Positions 27,197 to 37,291 of a DNA stretch of 42,847 bases are shown here, piece after piece. Every line of letters starts with the position of its first letter. Position 1 is the stretch's first letter. Position numbers and translations under genes: made by a program. The stretch covers positions 1 to 42,847 of the forward strand of contig SZXX01000017.1 in assembly GCA_005843825.1 (NCBI GenBank), written 5' to 3'. Source of the DNA: Chlorobium sp. GTDB lineage: Bacteria > Bacteroidota > Chlorobiia > Chlorobiales > Chlorobiaceae. Below the pieces are notes generated by a model. That model ran no database searches. It saw only the letters and a list, made by a program, of their open reading frames with translations, and was not told the DNA's origin.

Positions 27197-29767
27197 ATGA
27201 GTCTTGTAGAACAATATCGTGCGCATACCGAAGAGCGAGCCAGGCTTTGTATTCCCCCTTTACCGTTAACTGCCGAGCAGGCACGCTTGCTTATCGATCT
27301 CCTGCGGCAGGATAACGTTCAGGAAAAAGAGTATCTGCTTGAGTTATTTCGCGAGCATATCAGTCCTGGTGTTGACGATGCTGCGTTTGAAAAAGCTGCG
27401 TTTCTTGACGGTATTGTAAAAGGGGATATTTCCTGTAGTGTCATCACTGCTATCGAAGCTGTCAGAATATTGGGAACAATGCTTGGTGGTTATAACGTCA
27501 AGCCCCTTGTCGACGCATTAAGTCATAAAGACCCGGCTATATGTAGCGAGTCCGCTGTTGTGTTAAAAAAGACCCTGCTGGTATACGACATGTTTGATGT
27601 CGTCGTCAGCCTTGCAAAAACCAACCGTTATGCCGAAGAAGTGCTTAAATCATGGGCAGATGCCGAATGGTTTACCACCAAGCCTCTTCTTCCTGAAAAA
27701 ATGACTCTGACGGTTTTCAAGGTGCCGGGCGAAACCAACACTGATGACCTCTCTCCAGCCAGTGAAGCCTTTACCCGCAGCGATATTCCTCTGCACTCCC
27801 TCTGCATGCTTGGCTCCAAAATGACCGACCCGATTGGAACTATTGCGAAATTGAAAGAAAAAGGCCATCCCCTTGCTTACGTTGGCGATGTTGTGGGTAC
27901 TGGATCAAGCAGGAAGTCCGGTATCAACTCTGTGCAGTGGCATCTGGGCAATGATATTCCGGCAGTTCCGAATAAACGGACTGCAGGTGTGGTTCTTGGC
28001 AGCACTATAGCGCCAATATTTTTCAATACGGCAGAAGACTCCGGTGCGTTGCCGATCCAGACTGATGTTACAGCAATGGAAATGGGCGACGTTATTGACC
28101 TCTATCTTTCCGATGGAAGAGTAGAGAAGAACGGGGAGGTTATATCCCGTTTCGAACTTTCCCCGAACACGATTTCTGACGAAGTTAGAGCTGGAGGACG
28201 TATTCCTCTCATTATCGGCAGAACTCTGACAAGAAAAGCCAGAAAAGCTCTCGGGTTGGGTGAGGACTCAATTTTTATTCGACCTGAACAGCCTGTTGAT
28301 AGCGGTAAAGGCTACACGCTTGCCCAGAAAATGATCGGCAAGGCATGCGGTTTGCCGGGTGTTCGTCCGGGCATGTATGTCGAACCTGAAACGTTGACGG
28401 TAGGTTCACAGGATACCACGGGAGCTATGACCCGCGATGAAGTCAAGGAATTCGCGGCGCTCAGTTTCAGTGCCGATCTCCTGATGCAGAGCTTCTGTCA
28501 TACATCGGCCTATCCGAAACCTTCCGATATTAAAATGCATCGCAGTCTGCCCTACTTTATCCAGAGCAGGGGAGGTGTTTCTCTCAAGCCGGGTGACGGG
28601 GTAATTCACACATGGCTCAACCGTATGGTACTGCCCGATACTCTTGGTACCGGAGCCGATTCCCACACCCGCTTCCCGATCGGTATATCGTTTCCTGCCG
28701 GATCCGGTCTTGTCGCGTTTGCCGGAGTTACAGGAACCATGCCTCTTAATGTTCCCGAATCGGTGCTTGTGCGTTTTTCAGGTAAACTCCAGCCGGGAAT
28801 CACCTTGCGTGATCTTGTCAATGCCATTCCATACGTTGCGATCAAACGCGGGTTGCTGACTGTCGAAAAGAAAGGCAAGAAGAATATTTTTGCAGGACGT
28901 ATTCTTGAAATTGAAGGATTGCCCAGGCTCAAGGTGGAGCAGGCGTTTGAGCTCAGTGATGCCTCTGCTGAACGCAGTGCCGCAGCATGTACAGTACGCC
29001 TCGATAAAGAGCCTGTAATTGAATATCTCAGCTCCAACATCACATTGCTCCAGCAGATGATTGAAGAGGGCTACGGTGACGCAGATACCCTGAAACGCCG
29101 TATCGGAAAAATGCAGGCCTGGCTTAAAAAACCATCCCTTCTTGAACCCGATGCCGATGCAGAGTATGCTGAAGTTATCGAGATTGATATGAATACAATC
29201 ACGGAACCTATTCTTGCCTGCCCTAACGATCCTGATGATGTCATGACCCTCACCGAGGTTCTTCGTGATGAAAAGAGGCCTAAAGTGATCGATGAAGTCT
29301 TTGTCGGAAGCTGTATGACCAATATCGGTCATTTCAGGGCTCTCGGGGAGATTTTAAGGAACAGGGGAGCTGTGCCGGTCAAACTCTGGATTGTGCCTCC
29401 TACGAAGATGGACATGAAAAAACTTACCGAAGAAGGCTATTATTCAGTTTTCGGCGCCTCAGGCGCCCGTATTGAGCCTCCAGGATGTTCGCTGTGTATG
29501 GGTAACCAGGCAAGAGTTGCCGATAATGCAGTAGTTTTTTCAACCAGTACGAGAAATTTCGATAACCGGATGGGTACTGGTGCACAGGTATATCTTGGCT
29601 CGGCGGAGCTGGCGGCATTAAGCGCGCTTCTTGGTCATCTGCCCAACAAAGAAGAGTATATGGAGGTTTTTTCCCGGCATCTCACAGGTGACAAGGAAGA
29701 AAATATATATCGCTATTTGAATTTTGATGAGCTTGAAAAAGCTGAATTGGAGATGCTTGTAGAGTAA
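27197..29767 (+). CDS. acnB: Aconitate hydratase B
   Basis: Iron-sulfur enzyme interconverting citrate, cis-aconitate and isocitrate; in green sulfur bacteria it would run in the reductive TCA cycle. At 856 residues it has the AcnB layout: an N-terminal helical HEAT-like domain (about 1-155), then the swivel and the Fe-S core. The three cluster cysteines are in [11 protein letters not shown] (about residue 704) and GCSLCMGNQ (about 763-767). [11 protein letters not shown] is the substrate/DSHT motif. A GGGAG ribosome site is just ahead of the ATG. Some AcnB enzymes also act on 2-methylisocitrate; this cannot be judged here. It stands alone with a 249-base leader. Confidence 0.95.
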   Translation: MSLVEQYRAHTEERARLCIPPLPLTAEQARLLIDLLRQDNVQEKEYLLELFREHISPGVDDAAFEKAAFLDGIVKGDISCSVITAIEAVRILGTMLGGYNVKPLVDALSHKDPAICSESAVVLKKTLLVYDMFDVVVSLAKTNRYAEEVLKSWADAEWFTTKPLLPEKMTLTVFKVPGETNTDDLSPASEAFTRSDIPLHSLCMLGSKMTDPIGTIAKLKEKGHPLAYVGDVVGTGSSRKSGINSVQWHLGNDIPAVPNKRTAGVVLGSTIAPIFFNTAEDSGALPIQTDVTAMEMGDVIDLYLSDGRVEKNGEVISRFELSPNTISDEVRAGGRIPLIIGRTLTRKARKALGLGEDSIFIRPEQPVDSGKGYTLAQKMIGKACGLPGVRPGMYVEPETLTVGSQDTTGAMTRDEVKEFAALSFSADLLMQSFCHTSAYPKPSDIKMHRSLPYFIQSRGGVSLKPGDGVIHTWLNRMVLPDTLGTGADSHTRFPIGISFPAGSGLVAFAGVTGTMPLNVPESVLVRFSGKLQPGITLRDLVNAIPYVAIKRGLLTVEKKGKKNIFAGRILEIEGLPRLKVEQAFELSDASAERSAAACTVRLDKEPVIEYLSSNITLLQQMIEEGYGDADTLKRRIGKMQAWLKKPSLLEPDADAEYAEVIEIDMNTITEPILACPNDPDDVMTLTEVLRDEKRPKVIDEVFVGSCMTNIGHFRALGEILRNRGAVPVKLWIVPPTKMDMKKLTEEGYYSVFGASGARIEPPGCSLCMGNQARVADNAVVFSTSTRNFDNRMGTGAQVYLGSAELAALSALLGHLPNKEEYMEVFSRHLTGDKEENIYRYLNFDELEKAELEMLVE

Positions 29768-29782
29768 AAAAAACATTTATTG

Positions 29783-29817
29783 TGGCGGGATATCGAAATA
29801 TTTTGCATATTCCGCCA
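29783..29817 (+). terminator. Hairpin after acnB
   Basis: TGGCGGGATAT pairs with ATATTCCGCCA (11 bp with one G-T pair) across a 13-base loop, 16 bases past the acnB stop. No clean T-run follows, so it may be a weak terminator or an mRNA-stabilising stem. Confidence 0.5.
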
Positions 29818-29909
29818 TACAGTAGTCTTTTGAAAAGTCGCTGTTTTTTTTTAATATTCGAGAGCTGATGAAGCTGTCAATTATCAAACAACAAAAATCA
29901 TATCCTGCA

Positions 29910-30137
29910 ATGAAAAAATTTCTCGTATTCCTCTTTCTTTTAAGCTCAGTTTCTTTCGTAGGCTGTGCAAAAAAAACTGAAGCTCCTGCAGAAGCTCCTG
30001 CAGCAGCACCTGCAGCACCAGCAGCAGAAGCCGCACCTGCAGCACCTGCAGCACCAGCAGCAGAAGCAGCACCAGCAGCACCTGCAGCACCAGCAGCAGA
30101 GGCAGCACCTGCAGCACCTGCAGCACCTGCAAAATAA
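29910..30137 (+). CDS. Small Ala/Pro-rich lipoprotein with 12-residue repeats
   Basis: A 75-residue protein beginning MKKFLVFLFLLSSVSFVGCA, which is a lipoprotein signal with the cysteine at position 19 (the lipobox, FVGC, is atypical in having Phe at -3). After AKKTEAPAEAP the mature part is almost only Ala, Pro and Glu, with a 12-residue unit (EAAPAAPAAPAA) repeated three times. Such tails may span the periplasm or bind cell wall. An in-frame start 14 codons upstream would destroy the signal and is rejected. It is followed by a strong terminator. The function is unknown. Confidence 0.7.
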   Translation: MKKFLVFLFLLSSVSFVGCAKKTEAPAEAPAAAPAAPAAEAAPAAPAAPAAEAAPAAPAAPAAEAAPAAPAAPAK

Positions 30138-30165
30138 GTTTCCGTTTATTCGGGCTCTTATCGCT

Positions 30166-30200
30166 AAAGAGACAGAACGAAAGTTCTGTCTCTTTTTTTT
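30166..30200 (+). terminator. Rho-independent terminator after the lipoprotein gene
   Basis: AGAGACAGAAC pairs perfectly with GTTCTGTCTCT around a GAAA tetraloop, with an A-run before and a T-run after. It starts about 30 bases past the stop codon. Confidence 0.95.
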
Positions 30201-30217
30201 TAATTGAAATTTCAGGT

Positions 30218-30257
30218 AAAAAAAAAGACACAGTTGGTTTAACTGTGTCTTTTTTTT
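30218..30257. terminator. Bidirectional terminator between lipoprotein gene and tRNA cluster
   Basis: GACACAGTT with AACTGTGTC around GGTTT, with an A-run on the left and a T-run on the right, so it works in both directions. It closes the tRNA transcription unit read on the minus strand, 2 bases from tRNA-Gln. Confidence 0.9.
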
Positions 30258-30258
30258 G

Positions 30259-30331
30259 CTGAGGAGGCAGGACTCGAACCTGCAATTGTCTGATCCAGAA
30301 TCAGGTGCCTTACCAATTTGGCCACTCCTCA
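30259..30331 (-). tRNA. tRNA-Gln (CTG)
   Basis: A cloverleaf of 73 bases. Acceptor TGAGGAG/CTCCTCA, with U1-A72 as typical for tRNA-Gln. Anticodon loop TTCTGGA gives CTG. T-loop TTCGAGT on a GCAGG/CCTGC stem. The 3' CCA is not encoded. The anticodon stem has one mismatch at 27-43. Confidence 0.93.
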
Positions 30332-30747
30332 ATAGCGTTGAGAATATATTAAAAAATTAATTATTCCAATTCCATTTTCTCTTTTTTCTTAAAGAAAAGT
30401 GAGAAGAACCGCAATGTCAATCGTTATTCCGGCAATGTAAAAGTGTGGCAAGTGTCGAAAAAAAATTCTCTGTTGAAGAGTTAAGGGCGCCTCTATTTAT
30501 TCAAATGCGATGCATTAAAAAAACTGATTATTAAAACCTTACCTCCGAACGCTGTTTTTATCTTATAAATAACCGTGCGCCTGTAGGTTGGGGTGATTCC
30601 TGAACCCCAATAAAAATATTACTCTGTATAGCGCATCGGGATAAAAAGTATTGCGGGTATAAAAGGAAGTATCAGGGTCAGAAGAAATGCTGGGAGAAGA
30701 TATCGGCTCGAGAGAAGAAAAATCGTTAAGTCGACTCTTTAAGAGAG
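30332..30747. other. Spacer between tRNA-Gln and tRNA-Arg
   Basis: 416 bases with no gene. It contains one copy of the composite dispersed repeat at 30484-30610 (listed separately). The remainder is AT-rich; I find no promoter or open frame of interest. Confidence 0.6.
30484..30610. repeat. Composite dispersed repeat, copy A
   Basis: A 64-base block (starts agggcgcctctatttatt, ends acctccg) followed by GTAGGTTGGGGTGATTCC and a complementary GAACCCCAA hairpin. The same two parts in the same order occur at 39156-39298, in a second intergenic region 8.7 kb away. The first block could be the end of a lost insertion sequence; the second is a palindromic unit known from other bacterial intergenic repeats. 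Confidence 0.85.
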
Positions 30748-30824
30748 TGGTGCACCCGAGAGGAGTCGAACCTCTAACCGTCTGATTCGTAGTCAGATAC
30801 TCTATCCAGTTGAGCTACGGGTGC
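30748..30824 (-). tRNA. tRNA-Arg (ACG)
   Basis: Acceptor GCACCCG/CGGGTGC, D-arm GCTC/GAGT-like, anticodon loop CTACGAA giving ACG, T-stem AGAGG/CCTCT. The 3' CCA appears encoded, unlike in its neighbours. It reads CGT/CGC (A34 would be deaminated to inosine). Confidence 0.95.
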
Positions 30825-30834
30825 TTTTTTTATG

Positions 30835-30908
30835 TAGCGTGTACGGGATTCGAACCCGTGATCTTCGCCTTGAGAGGGCGATGTCCTGGGCCACTAGACG
30901 AACACGCC
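30835..30908 (-). tRNA. tRNA-Glu (CTC)
   Basis: Acceptor GGCGTGT/ACACGCT (first pair G-T), anticodon loop CTCTCAA giving CTC, T-loop TTCGAAT on ACGGG/CCCGT. No encoded CCA. It lies 10 bases from tRNA-Arg and 24 bases from the CAT tRNA. Confidence 0.93.
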
Positions 30909-30932
30909 AGGTAGTTATAATTTCACAACCAG

Positions 30933-31006
30933 TGGGCCCTGTAGGACTTGAACCTACGACCCAGCGATTATGAGTCGCTTGCTCTGACCAACTGAGCTAA
31001 GGGCCC
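30933..31006 (-). tRNA. tRNA with CAT anticodon, probably tRNA-Ile2 (lysidine type)
   Basis: Acceptor GGGCCCT/AGGGCCC, anticodon loop CTCATAA giving CAT, T-stem GTAGG/CCTAC. A tRNA with CAT could be Met or Ile2. The anticodon stem-loop GCGACTCATAATCGC and the surrounding GTCAGAGCAAGC and TTCAAGT parts agree closely with the known E. coli tRNA-Ile2 and not with elongator Met. If so, C34 is converted to lysidine by TilS so that it reads AUA. Confidence 0.85.
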
Positions 31007-31085
31007 TCAATGCTTGGCTTTAGAGGCAGTTAATATAACGTTTCGTTGATAATATGCAAAAGAATAATCATTTTTCCAGCCCTGG

Positions 31086-32357
31086 TTAAAACTCGTTATA
31101 CTTTTCACGGCTGATATCAGCTCCGAGGCTGTTCAGTTTCACTTCAATCTTCTCATATCCCCGGTCCAGATGGTACACCCTCAATACCTCAGTCGTTCCT
31201 TCGGCCACAAGCCCGGCAAGCACCAGGCTGGCTGATGCTCTCAGATCGGTCGACATCACTTTCGTACCCGAAAGCTTTTGGGGGCCGTGCACAATTGCCT
31301 GGTTTTTGCGGATTTCAATATGGGCGCCAAGTCTGTTCAGTTCAGGGATATGATTGAATCGTTCATGATATACCTTGTCAGTGATATTGCTTGTTCCCTC
31401 TGCCTGGGTCATCAGCGCTATCCATTGGGCCTGCATGTCAGTGGGAAAGGCAGGGTAAGGTTTTGCCGTGACATCAGTCGGCAAAAGCTTGTCAGGACTT
31501 TTCAGGGTAACACTGTTGACGGTCGTTTCAACACTGCATCCAGCCTGGACAAACTTTTTAAGAACAGCTTTCAGTTGTTCGGGTTCAACACCGTTTACCG
31601 TAATATCTCCCCCGGTTATAGCTGCAGCGGCAAGCAGTGTTCCTGCTTCGATACGATCAAAAACATTATGAAATTCAACTCCATTGAGTGAATCGGTCCC
31701 CTCTATTTCCAGCTCTGTAGTGCCGGTACCCTTGATGGTGGCACCCATGGCGATGAGAAATTTGCAAAGGGTTTCAATTTCCGGTTCCGCTGCGGCATTG
31801 CTGATAGTCGTCCTTCCCTCGGCAAGCACAGCAGCCATTACGGCATTCCCTGTTGCCCCGACCGATGAAATGGGAAAATCGATATGTGCGCCATGGAGTC
31901 TGCCATCAGGAGCAGTTGCATCGATAAACCCGGTTTCAATAGTGATCGTAGCTCCGAGTTTTTCCATAGCCAGTAAATGAAGGTCTATCGGACGTGGGCC
32001 GAAAGCGCATCCTCCGGGAAGCGAAACCCTTGCATGGCCGAACCTTGCAAGCAGCGGCCCGAGCACATAGATTGAGGCTCTCATCTTTTTTACCAGCTCA
32101 TACGGAGCCTGCAGACTTTCCACATGTCGTGATGAAACCTTCAGCGTGTTCCCTGAGAATGAGGTTTCAACCCCCAGGTGATGCAGAAGCTGGGTAAAGG
32201 TCAGAATGTCCTTCAGGTCCGGGATATGATGCAGTGTGAATGTTCCCTTTCCTGTTAGAAGTGTGGCTGCAATGATCGGTAGGGAGGTGTTTTTTGAGCC
32301 TGAGGCGGTAATGCTGCCGGAGATCCGGCGTCCGCCTCTAATGACAAGCTTGTCCAT
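31086..32357 (-). CDS. murA: UDP-N-acetylglucosamine 1-carboxyvinyltransferase MurA
   Basis: Transfers enolpyruvate from PEP to UDP-GlcNAc, the first committed step of peptidoglycan synthesis. A 423-residue protein with KNTSLP (Lys22) near the start, the catalytic cysteine in [12 protein letters not shown] (Cys117), and [12 protein letters not shown] near the end. Because the cysteine is present, a fosfomycin-sensitive enzyme is expected. It is followed on the same strand by four tRNA genes. Confidence 0.97.
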   Translation of the reverse strand: MDKLVIRGGRRISGSITASGSKNTSLPIIAATLLTGKGTFTLHHIPDLKDILTFTQLLHHLGVETSFSGNTLKVSSRHVESLQAPYELVKKMRASIYVLGPLLARFGHARVSLPGGCAFGPRPIDLHLLAMEKLGATITIETGFIDATAPDGRLHGAHIDFPISSVGATGNAVMAAVLAEGRTTISNAAAEPEIETLCKFLIAMGATIKGTGTTELEIEGTDSLNGVEFHNVFDRIEAGTLLAAAAITGGDITVNGVEPEQLKAVLKKFVQAGCSVETTVNSVTLKSPDKLLPTDVTAKPYPAFPTDMQAQWIALMTQAEGTSNITDKVYHERFNHIPELNRLGAHIEIRKNQAIVHGPQKLSGTKVMSTDLRASASLVLAGLVAEGTTEVLRVYHLDRGYEKIEVKLNSLGADISREKYNEF

Positions 32358-32534
32358 GTATTGATGCGATGATGAAAAACCGATATTTACAATTATTTCA
32401 GGTCACGAAAAACAAAAAATTTTTTTAATAACCCTTTGCGAAGAAAAGGTTTTTATCCTTTACCTTTAACAGGTGTTCTTATAACGTTTCTCATTATTGT
32501 GTAACGCGTTTGAATTCAAGCTTAAGGACCTTCT

Positions 32535-34088
32535 ATGACCCTTATCGTTTCGCCCCGCCTGTTCTCGATGGTTCTGCGGAGGCATATAGTGCAGTTCCTC
32601 TCTCTCTGGCTGCTGTTTCTGGCTTCTATGCCCCTCAATGCAGCCTCTGCGCCAAGGGTAAACAGTGAGATATTGAAAATCATGAAAGAGCGCACAGCCG
32701 TGGAGCAGAATCTCAATGTGCTTAAGCTGCAGCTAAAGGAGTACCAGACAAAACTGAACACCACCACGCGTAAGGAATCTCAGTCGTTTAAAGCGCTTGA
32801 GAATATCCGCACACAGATTCTTATGCTTGAACGTATTATCAGTGAAAATCAGCACTACCTCGAAAAGCTTGACAGGGATATTGATCGGCTGCAGCATGAT
32901 ATACAGGGTAATCGCCAGGTTTACGGCAGGGTTTCCGATGATTTTCGCAGAACTGCTGTTTCAGTCTATAAATACGGGGGAACCAGGGATATTGAGCATG
33001 TCTTTGCTTCAGGCTCTGTGAATAAAGCCATTATGCGTGCCCAGTATATGGGATTTTTTACCAGAGCAGTGCGCCACAATGTTGATGAACTGCAAGAGGC
33101 AGCCCGGACGCTGGAAAGTAACCGTCTAGCACTCGAGCATACCTATAAGCAAAAAGCAGCAATGGTCAGGGAGCAGGAGCAGCAGTTAAAAAGCTGGTCA
33201 GCCAGTAAAAAAGAAAAAGAGGTGGTGCTTGATAACCTGAAAAAAAATAAGCAGGAATATGCAGCACAACTTGCCGATGTCCAGAAAAAACGTGCGCAGC
33301 TGCAGTCACGCATAGAGTCTCTGATTCTTGCTGAACAGCGGGCTGTGGAGCTTGAAAACATCCGGCAGCAGAAAATAGCTGAGGCCAGGCGGCGCGAAGC
33401 ACAGCGAGTTGCTGCAAGGCAGCGGGAGGTAAAGCAACTCGAGGCAAAACGGCAGGAAGCAAAACGACGGGAGGCGTTGCGGCTTGCTGAAAAACGTCGC
33501 GAAACAAAACATCCTGAGAAGGAACGACTGCCTTTGAAGCCCGAAAAACACTTCGTGCAGGAACCTGTAATTACTCAAAAAGAGACAAAACAGCCGGAAC
33601 AAGCTGAGCCGAGAGCCCCTGAGAAGGAGAGCGTTACTGTTGTGCCTGACGCGGGATTGCGTGAGCTTGAAAAAGTCTCTGCTGATTTTGACAATGCTGC
33701 AGGCTCTCTGCCATGGCCTGTACGCAATGGTGTTGTCGCTCACAAATTCGGAACAATTGAGGACAAGGATCTTAAAATCGTCACTACCAATAACGGTATT
33801 GATATCACTGTACCGGCCAATACTCAGGTAAGGGCAGTCTCGGGCGGCAAAGTCGTTCAGATCGCTTTTCTTCCAACCTTCGGCAATATCGTTATTATCC
33901 GGCACCCTAAATCCTACCTGACCGTGTACGCTAATCTTGGCCAGTTGCATGTGGTCAAGGACGACCTTATCAAGTCACAGCAGCTCGTCGGGCTTTCGGG
34001 CAAAATGACGGAGGGCGGCTCAGTTGTTCACTTTGAAATATGGAAAGGCCGGGTTAAGCAGAATCCGGAAAAATGGCTTAGACGATAA
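32535..34088 (+). CDS. envC: EnvC-like murein hydrolase activator (coiled coil plus degenerate LytM domain)
   Basis: A 517-residue periplasmic protein. The signal peptide ends near LNAASA. Residues about 40-330 are a long coiled coil rich in Glu, Gln, Lys and Arg, with a repetitive RREAQR/KQLEAKRQE stretch. The last 125 residues are an M23 (LytM) domain: PWPVRNGVVAHKFG ... VHFEIWKGRVKQNPEKWL. Two zinc ligands are replaced: the usual HxxxD reads NNGID, and HxH reads VVHFE. So, as in EnvC of E. coli, it should be inactive as a peptidase and act as an amidase activator in cell division. AAGGA precedes the ATG. It leads an operon with the YIP1-like gene and nadE. Confidence 0.87.
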   Translation: MTLIVSPRLFSMVLRRHIVQFLSLWLLFLASMPLNAASAPRVNSEILKIMKERTAVEQNLNVLKLQLKEYQTKLNTTTRKESQSFKALENIRTQILMLERIISENQHYLEKLDRDIDRLQHDIQGNRQVYGRVSDDFRRTAVSVYKYGGTRDIEHVFASGSVNKAIMRAQYMGFFTRAVRHNVDELQEAARTLESNRLALEHTYKQKAAMVREQEQQLKSWSASKKEKEVVLDNLKKNKQEYAAQLADVQKKRAQLQSRIESLILAEQRAVELENIRQQKIAEARRREAQRVAARQREVKQLEAKRQEAKRREALRLAEKRRETKHPEKERLPLKPEKHFVQEPVITQKETKQPEQAEPRAPEKESVTVVPDAGLRELEKVSADFDNAAGSLPWPVRNGVVAHKFGTIEDKDLKIVTTNNGIDITVPANTQVRAVSGGKVVQIAFLPTFGNIVIIRHPKSYLTVYANLGQLHVVKDDLIKSQQLVGLSGKMTEGGSVVHFEIWKGRVKQNPEKWLRR

Positions 34089-34093
34089 CCATT

Positions 34094-34648
34094 ATGGGCA
34101 TTAAAGAACTTTTTTCAGCGATTTTTACACTCTTGTTCCGATACAGAAAGTTCTGGCGCGACCTTAAAGAGGCTGCCCCGGAGGCGGAGTTCAATGTTCT
34201 GAAAGACTATGCCGCTCCTGTTATTGCCATTGTGCAGATAGCCAAGTTTCCTCTGATTGGGCAGCCTCGTCCGGCTATGATTTTTGCCATAGCTAATTTT
34301 CTGATCGATATTGCGGCACTCTACCTTATGATGGGAGGAGCGGCTTATCTGCTTTCCAGGGAGCGTTCCGAAAGGATAAAAGCCGGAATGGTAACGATTT
34401 TCTGTTACTCTATGACTCCCGTATGGATTTTCGAGCTTTTTTATTTTACCGGAAGCTGGAGTTGGCTTTTTGCTTTTCTTGCGCTAAGCTATGCTCTTGT
34501 GATCGCTAAAAACGGCCTGGCGGTCATGCTCGATTTCGAAGTCGCCGTCCCGGTTAATGTCCTGCGAAATACAGCCTTGTTTGTTGTGACGGTCAATACT
34601 TCCGTCTTTTTGCTGATCAGGGCTGTTATGCGATTGTTTAACTTTTAG
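34094..34648 (+). CDS. YIP1-like integral membrane protein
   Basis: A 184-residue inner-membrane protein with about five hydrophobic segments, of the type grouped with the YIP1 family (note [17 protein letters not shown] and [12 protein letters not shown]). Nothing catalytic is visible. It starts only 5 bases after the envC stop and is followed 14 bases later by nadE, so all three are probably cotranscribed; coupling to envC may hint at an envelope role. The assignment to YIP1 is by overall pattern and moderate. Confidence 0.7.
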   Translation: MGIKELFSAIFTLLFRYRKFWRDLKEAAPEAEFNVLKDYAAPVIAIVQIAKFPLIGQPRPAMIFAIANFLIDIAALYLMMGGAAYLLSRERSERIKAGMVTIFCYSMTPVWIFELFYFTGSWSWLFAFLALSYALVIAKNGLAVMLDFEVAVPVNVLRNTALFVVTVNTSVFLLIRAVMRLFNF

Positions 34649-34662
34649 ATGCCCTTTATAGA

Positions 34663-35496
34663 ATGAAGGTTCAGGAACTCCATCTCGATTACGCTATTGT
34701 TGAAGATATTCTTAAGGCATTTCTTCTCAATGAGATACGCAAGTTCGGTTTCAACTCCATTGTGCTTGGCCTTTCGGGCGGTATAGATTCAGCGGTAGTG
34801 TGTGAACTTGCCGTTCGTGCGCTGGGCCCCGACAATGTTCTTGCGCTCAAGATGCCCTATGCCTCCAGCAGTCCTGATAGCCTTGAGCATGCTGAACTCA
34901 TGATCCGCAAGCTTGGTATACGGGCTGAAGAGGTTTCCATTACGCCGGTTGTGGACGCTTTTTTCTCTACAGTCCCCTCCGGTCAGCTGTTGAGACGGGG
35001 CAATATTATGGCCCGCACCAGAATGGTTTTTCTCTATGATGTTTCTGCTCGTGACGGGCGTCTTGTTGCAGGAACAAGCAATAAAACCGAGTTACTTCTC
35101 GGTTATGGCACCATGTTCGGCGATATGGCTTCTGCCGTCAATCCCATTGGCGATCTCTATAAAACCCAGATAAGGGGCCTTGCACGCCATCTTGGCATTC
35201 CTGAAGAACTTATTGTAAAAGCCCCGTCGGCAGATCTCTGGGAAGGGCAGAGCGATGAGGATGATCTTGGTTTCAGTTATGAAGCAGTAGATCTTCTTCT
35301 TTTTATGATGCTTGAAAAAAGAATGGATAAAGAGGCTGTTCTTGGTGAAGGTATCCCTGAACCCTTTTACGACCGGGTAAGGAAAATGGTAGTTCGAAAC
35401 CAGTACAAACGCATGATGCCTGTCATTGCCAAAATTTCAGGCCGTACCCCCGGCATAGATTTCCGCTACGCCAGAGACTGGCAGGAAGTAAAATAA
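34663..35496 (+). CDS. nadE: NAD+ synthetase (ammonia-dependent type) NadE
   Basis: Amidates deamido-NAD to NAD+. A 277-residue single-domain enzyme with the PP-loop SGGIDS (38-43), [13 protein letters not shown] and [18 protein letters not shown], all typical. The short length shows it lacks the glutaminase domain, so it uses ammonia. It is directly opposite nadB (convergent), another gene of NAD synthesis. Confidence 0.96.
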   Translation: MKVQELHLDYAIVEDILKAFLLNEIRKFGFNSIVLGLSGGIDSAVVCELAVRALGPDNVLALKMPYASSSPDSLEHAELMIRKLGIRAEEVSITPVVDAFFSTVPSGQLLRRGNIMARTRMVFLYDVSARDGRLVAGTSNKTELLLGYGTMFGDMASAVNPIGDLYKTQIRGLARHLGIPEELIVKAPSADLWEGQSDEDDLGFSYEAVDLLLFMMLEKRMDKEAVLGEGIPEPFYDRVRKMVVRNQYKRMMPVIAKISGRTPGIDFRYARDWQEVK

Positions 35497-35500
35497 AAAT

Positions 35501-35540
35501 ATAGGTCCTATAGGACTTATGGGACCTATAGGACCTATTC
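35501..35540. repeat. 9-bp-period 'ataggtcct' repeat tract
   Basis: Four 9-base units (ataggtcct, ataggactt, atgggacct, ataggacct) between the convergent ends of nadE and nadB. This is the most regular copy of the family. Confidence 0.9.
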
Positions 35541-35545
35541 TTTCT

Positions 35546-37141
35546 TCAAAAAGACCGTAAAACAGTATCCAAAAGAAAATGCTTGTCATCTTTTCCCGGA
35601 TAATCGGTCGTGTAGTGCAATCCTCTTGACTCCCGACGCTTTATCGCGCTTTCAATGATCAGGCTGGCAACCTTGATGATGTTTCTCAGTTCGAGGATCT
35701 GAGTGGTGATCTTTGTTTTTTTGAAGTATGACTCAGTCTCTTCCTTGAGAAAGTCCATTCTTCTTTTTGCCCGTTGCAGTCTGAGATCACTCCGCACAAT
35801 ACCGACATAATCGTTCATGACCTGCTGGGCTTCCCGCTTGTTGTGTGAAACAAGAATCCACTCCTCGGGATTGACGGTTCCGGTATCGTCCCAATCAGGA
35901 AAGTCGATGGTATTGTTTAAGCCGGAGAGCCGTTCACGGATATCGCCGCATGCCCTCCATGCAAACACAAGAGCTTCAAGCAGAGAGTTGCTTGCAAGAC
36001 GGTTTGCCCCGTGAACCCCTGTACAACTGGTCTCACCGCATGCATAAAGACGGTTGATGGTGGTTCGGCCCTTGTCGTCCGTACGAATGCCTCCGCATGA
36101 ATAGTGAGCTGCAGGCACAACGGGAATCATCTCCCTGGTCATATCAATTCCAAAGCCAAGGCAGGTCTCGTAGATATTGGGAAAATGTTCCTTTGTTTTT
36201 TCGGGATCGATATGGGTTACATCAAGAAAAACACAATCCTCACCACTTTTTTTGATTTCCGAGTCGATGGCCCGGGCAACAATATCCCGAGGGGCGAGAT
36301 TCTGGCGTTTATCATACTTATGCATGAACTCCTGACCATTTTTCAGCTTCAATACCCCTCCGAATCCCCGAACGGCTTCAGAAATCAGAAATGATTTTGC
36401 TTTCGGATGGAACAGCGAGGTTGGATGAAACTGGATAAACTCCATATTGGCAATTTCAGCACCAGCCCTGTATCCCATAGCCACGCCGTCTCCGGTGGCA
36501 ATTTCAGGGTTTGTCGTGTAAGGATAGACATGGCCAAGGCCGCCTGAAGCAAGAATGGTGATTTTAGCAAGAATCTTTTTTGGTTTCCGCTGCATCGAGT
36601 CAAGGACGTAGGCCCCGTAACAGCTGATATCATTTGTTTTGATCCCGAGGTGATGCTGAGTCAGCAGCTCAATGGCAAAATGGTGCTCAAGCAGGGTGAT
36701 ATTGGGATGGCTGTTGATGCGGTTGAGCAGTGCGGTTTCAACCTCTTTTCCTGTCAGGTCCTGTGCGTGAACAATTCTGCTCCTTGAGTGGCCGCCCTCT
36801 TTGCCCAAGTGAAGATTGTTATGGTCAGATGTTGTAAAGTTCACGCCAAGTTCTGTAAGCCGCCTTATGTGTTGAGGTCCTTCCTTCACCATAAGCGATA
36901 CCATTTCCTCATTACACAGTCCGGCACCGGCTTCGAGGGTATCGGCAATATGAAGTTCGGAGCTGTCGTTGTCATCGATGGTAGCGGCAATTCCTCCCTG
37001 GGCCCAGTTGGTATTGGAGGTGGAACTTTCCTTTTTTGTGATGATCGTCACGTGGGCGTATTCAGCCATATGAATGGCAAAATAAAGCCCTCCAATGCCG
37101 CTTCCGATTACCAGAACATCTGTCTTGATTGATTCAGTCAT
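35546..37141 (-). CDS. nadB: L-aspartate oxidase NadB
   Basis: FAD enzyme that oxidises aspartate to iminoaspartate at the start of NAD synthesis. A 531-residue protein with the FAD motif GSGIGGLY (13-20), [10 protein letters not shown], the [10 protein letters not shown] active-site region, [21 protein letters not shown]-like wording (here [18 protein letters not shown]) and the helical C-terminal domain. It is complete. It converges with nadE across a repeat tract. Confidence 0.97.
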   Translation of the reverse strand: MTESIKTDVLVIGSGIGGLYFAIHMAEYAHVTIITKKESSTSNTNWAQGGIAATIDDNDSSELHIADTLEAGAGLCNEEMVSLMVKEGPQHIRRLTELGVNFTTSDHNNLHLGKEGGHSRSRIVHAQDLTGKEVETALLNRINSHPNITLLEHHFAIELLTQHHLGIKTNDISCYGAYVLDSMQRKPKKILAKITILASGGLGHVYPYTTNPEIATGDGVAMGYRAGAEIANMEFIQFHPTSLFHPKAKSFLISEAVRGFGGVLKLKNGQEFMHKYDKRQNLAPRDIVARAIDSEIKKSGEDCVFLDVTHIDPEKTKEHFPNIYETCLGFGIDMTREMIPVVPAAHYSCGGIRTDDKGRTTINRLYACGETSCTGVHGANRLASNSLLEALVFAWRACGDIRERLSGLNNTIDFPDWDDTGTVNPEEWILVSHNKREAQQVMNDYVGIVRSDLRLQRAKRRMDFLKEETESYFKKTKITTQILELRNIIKVASLIIESAIKRRESRGLHYTTDYPGKDDKHFLLDTVLRSF

Positions 37142-37203
37142 AACCGCAATGCACCTCTATTGTTAAAGGTTACTCAGTAGAATCCTTATTCTCCACAATA
37201 ACA

Positions 37204-37241
37204 AACGGGGAAAAGGGCTGCTAATGTGCCTCTTCCCCGTT
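37204..37241 (-). terminator. Hairpin downstream of pdaD
   Basis: AACGGGGAA pairs with TTCCCCGTT (9 bp) across a 20-base loop, between pdaD and nadB. It may end the pdaD transcript on the minus strand; there is only a short T-rich tail, so it is a moderate call. Confidence 0.5.
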
Positions 37242-37291
37242 CAGCAAGCCTCTTTATTGTGTATTGGTTTTGTTAACCCGGCCCGTACTCA

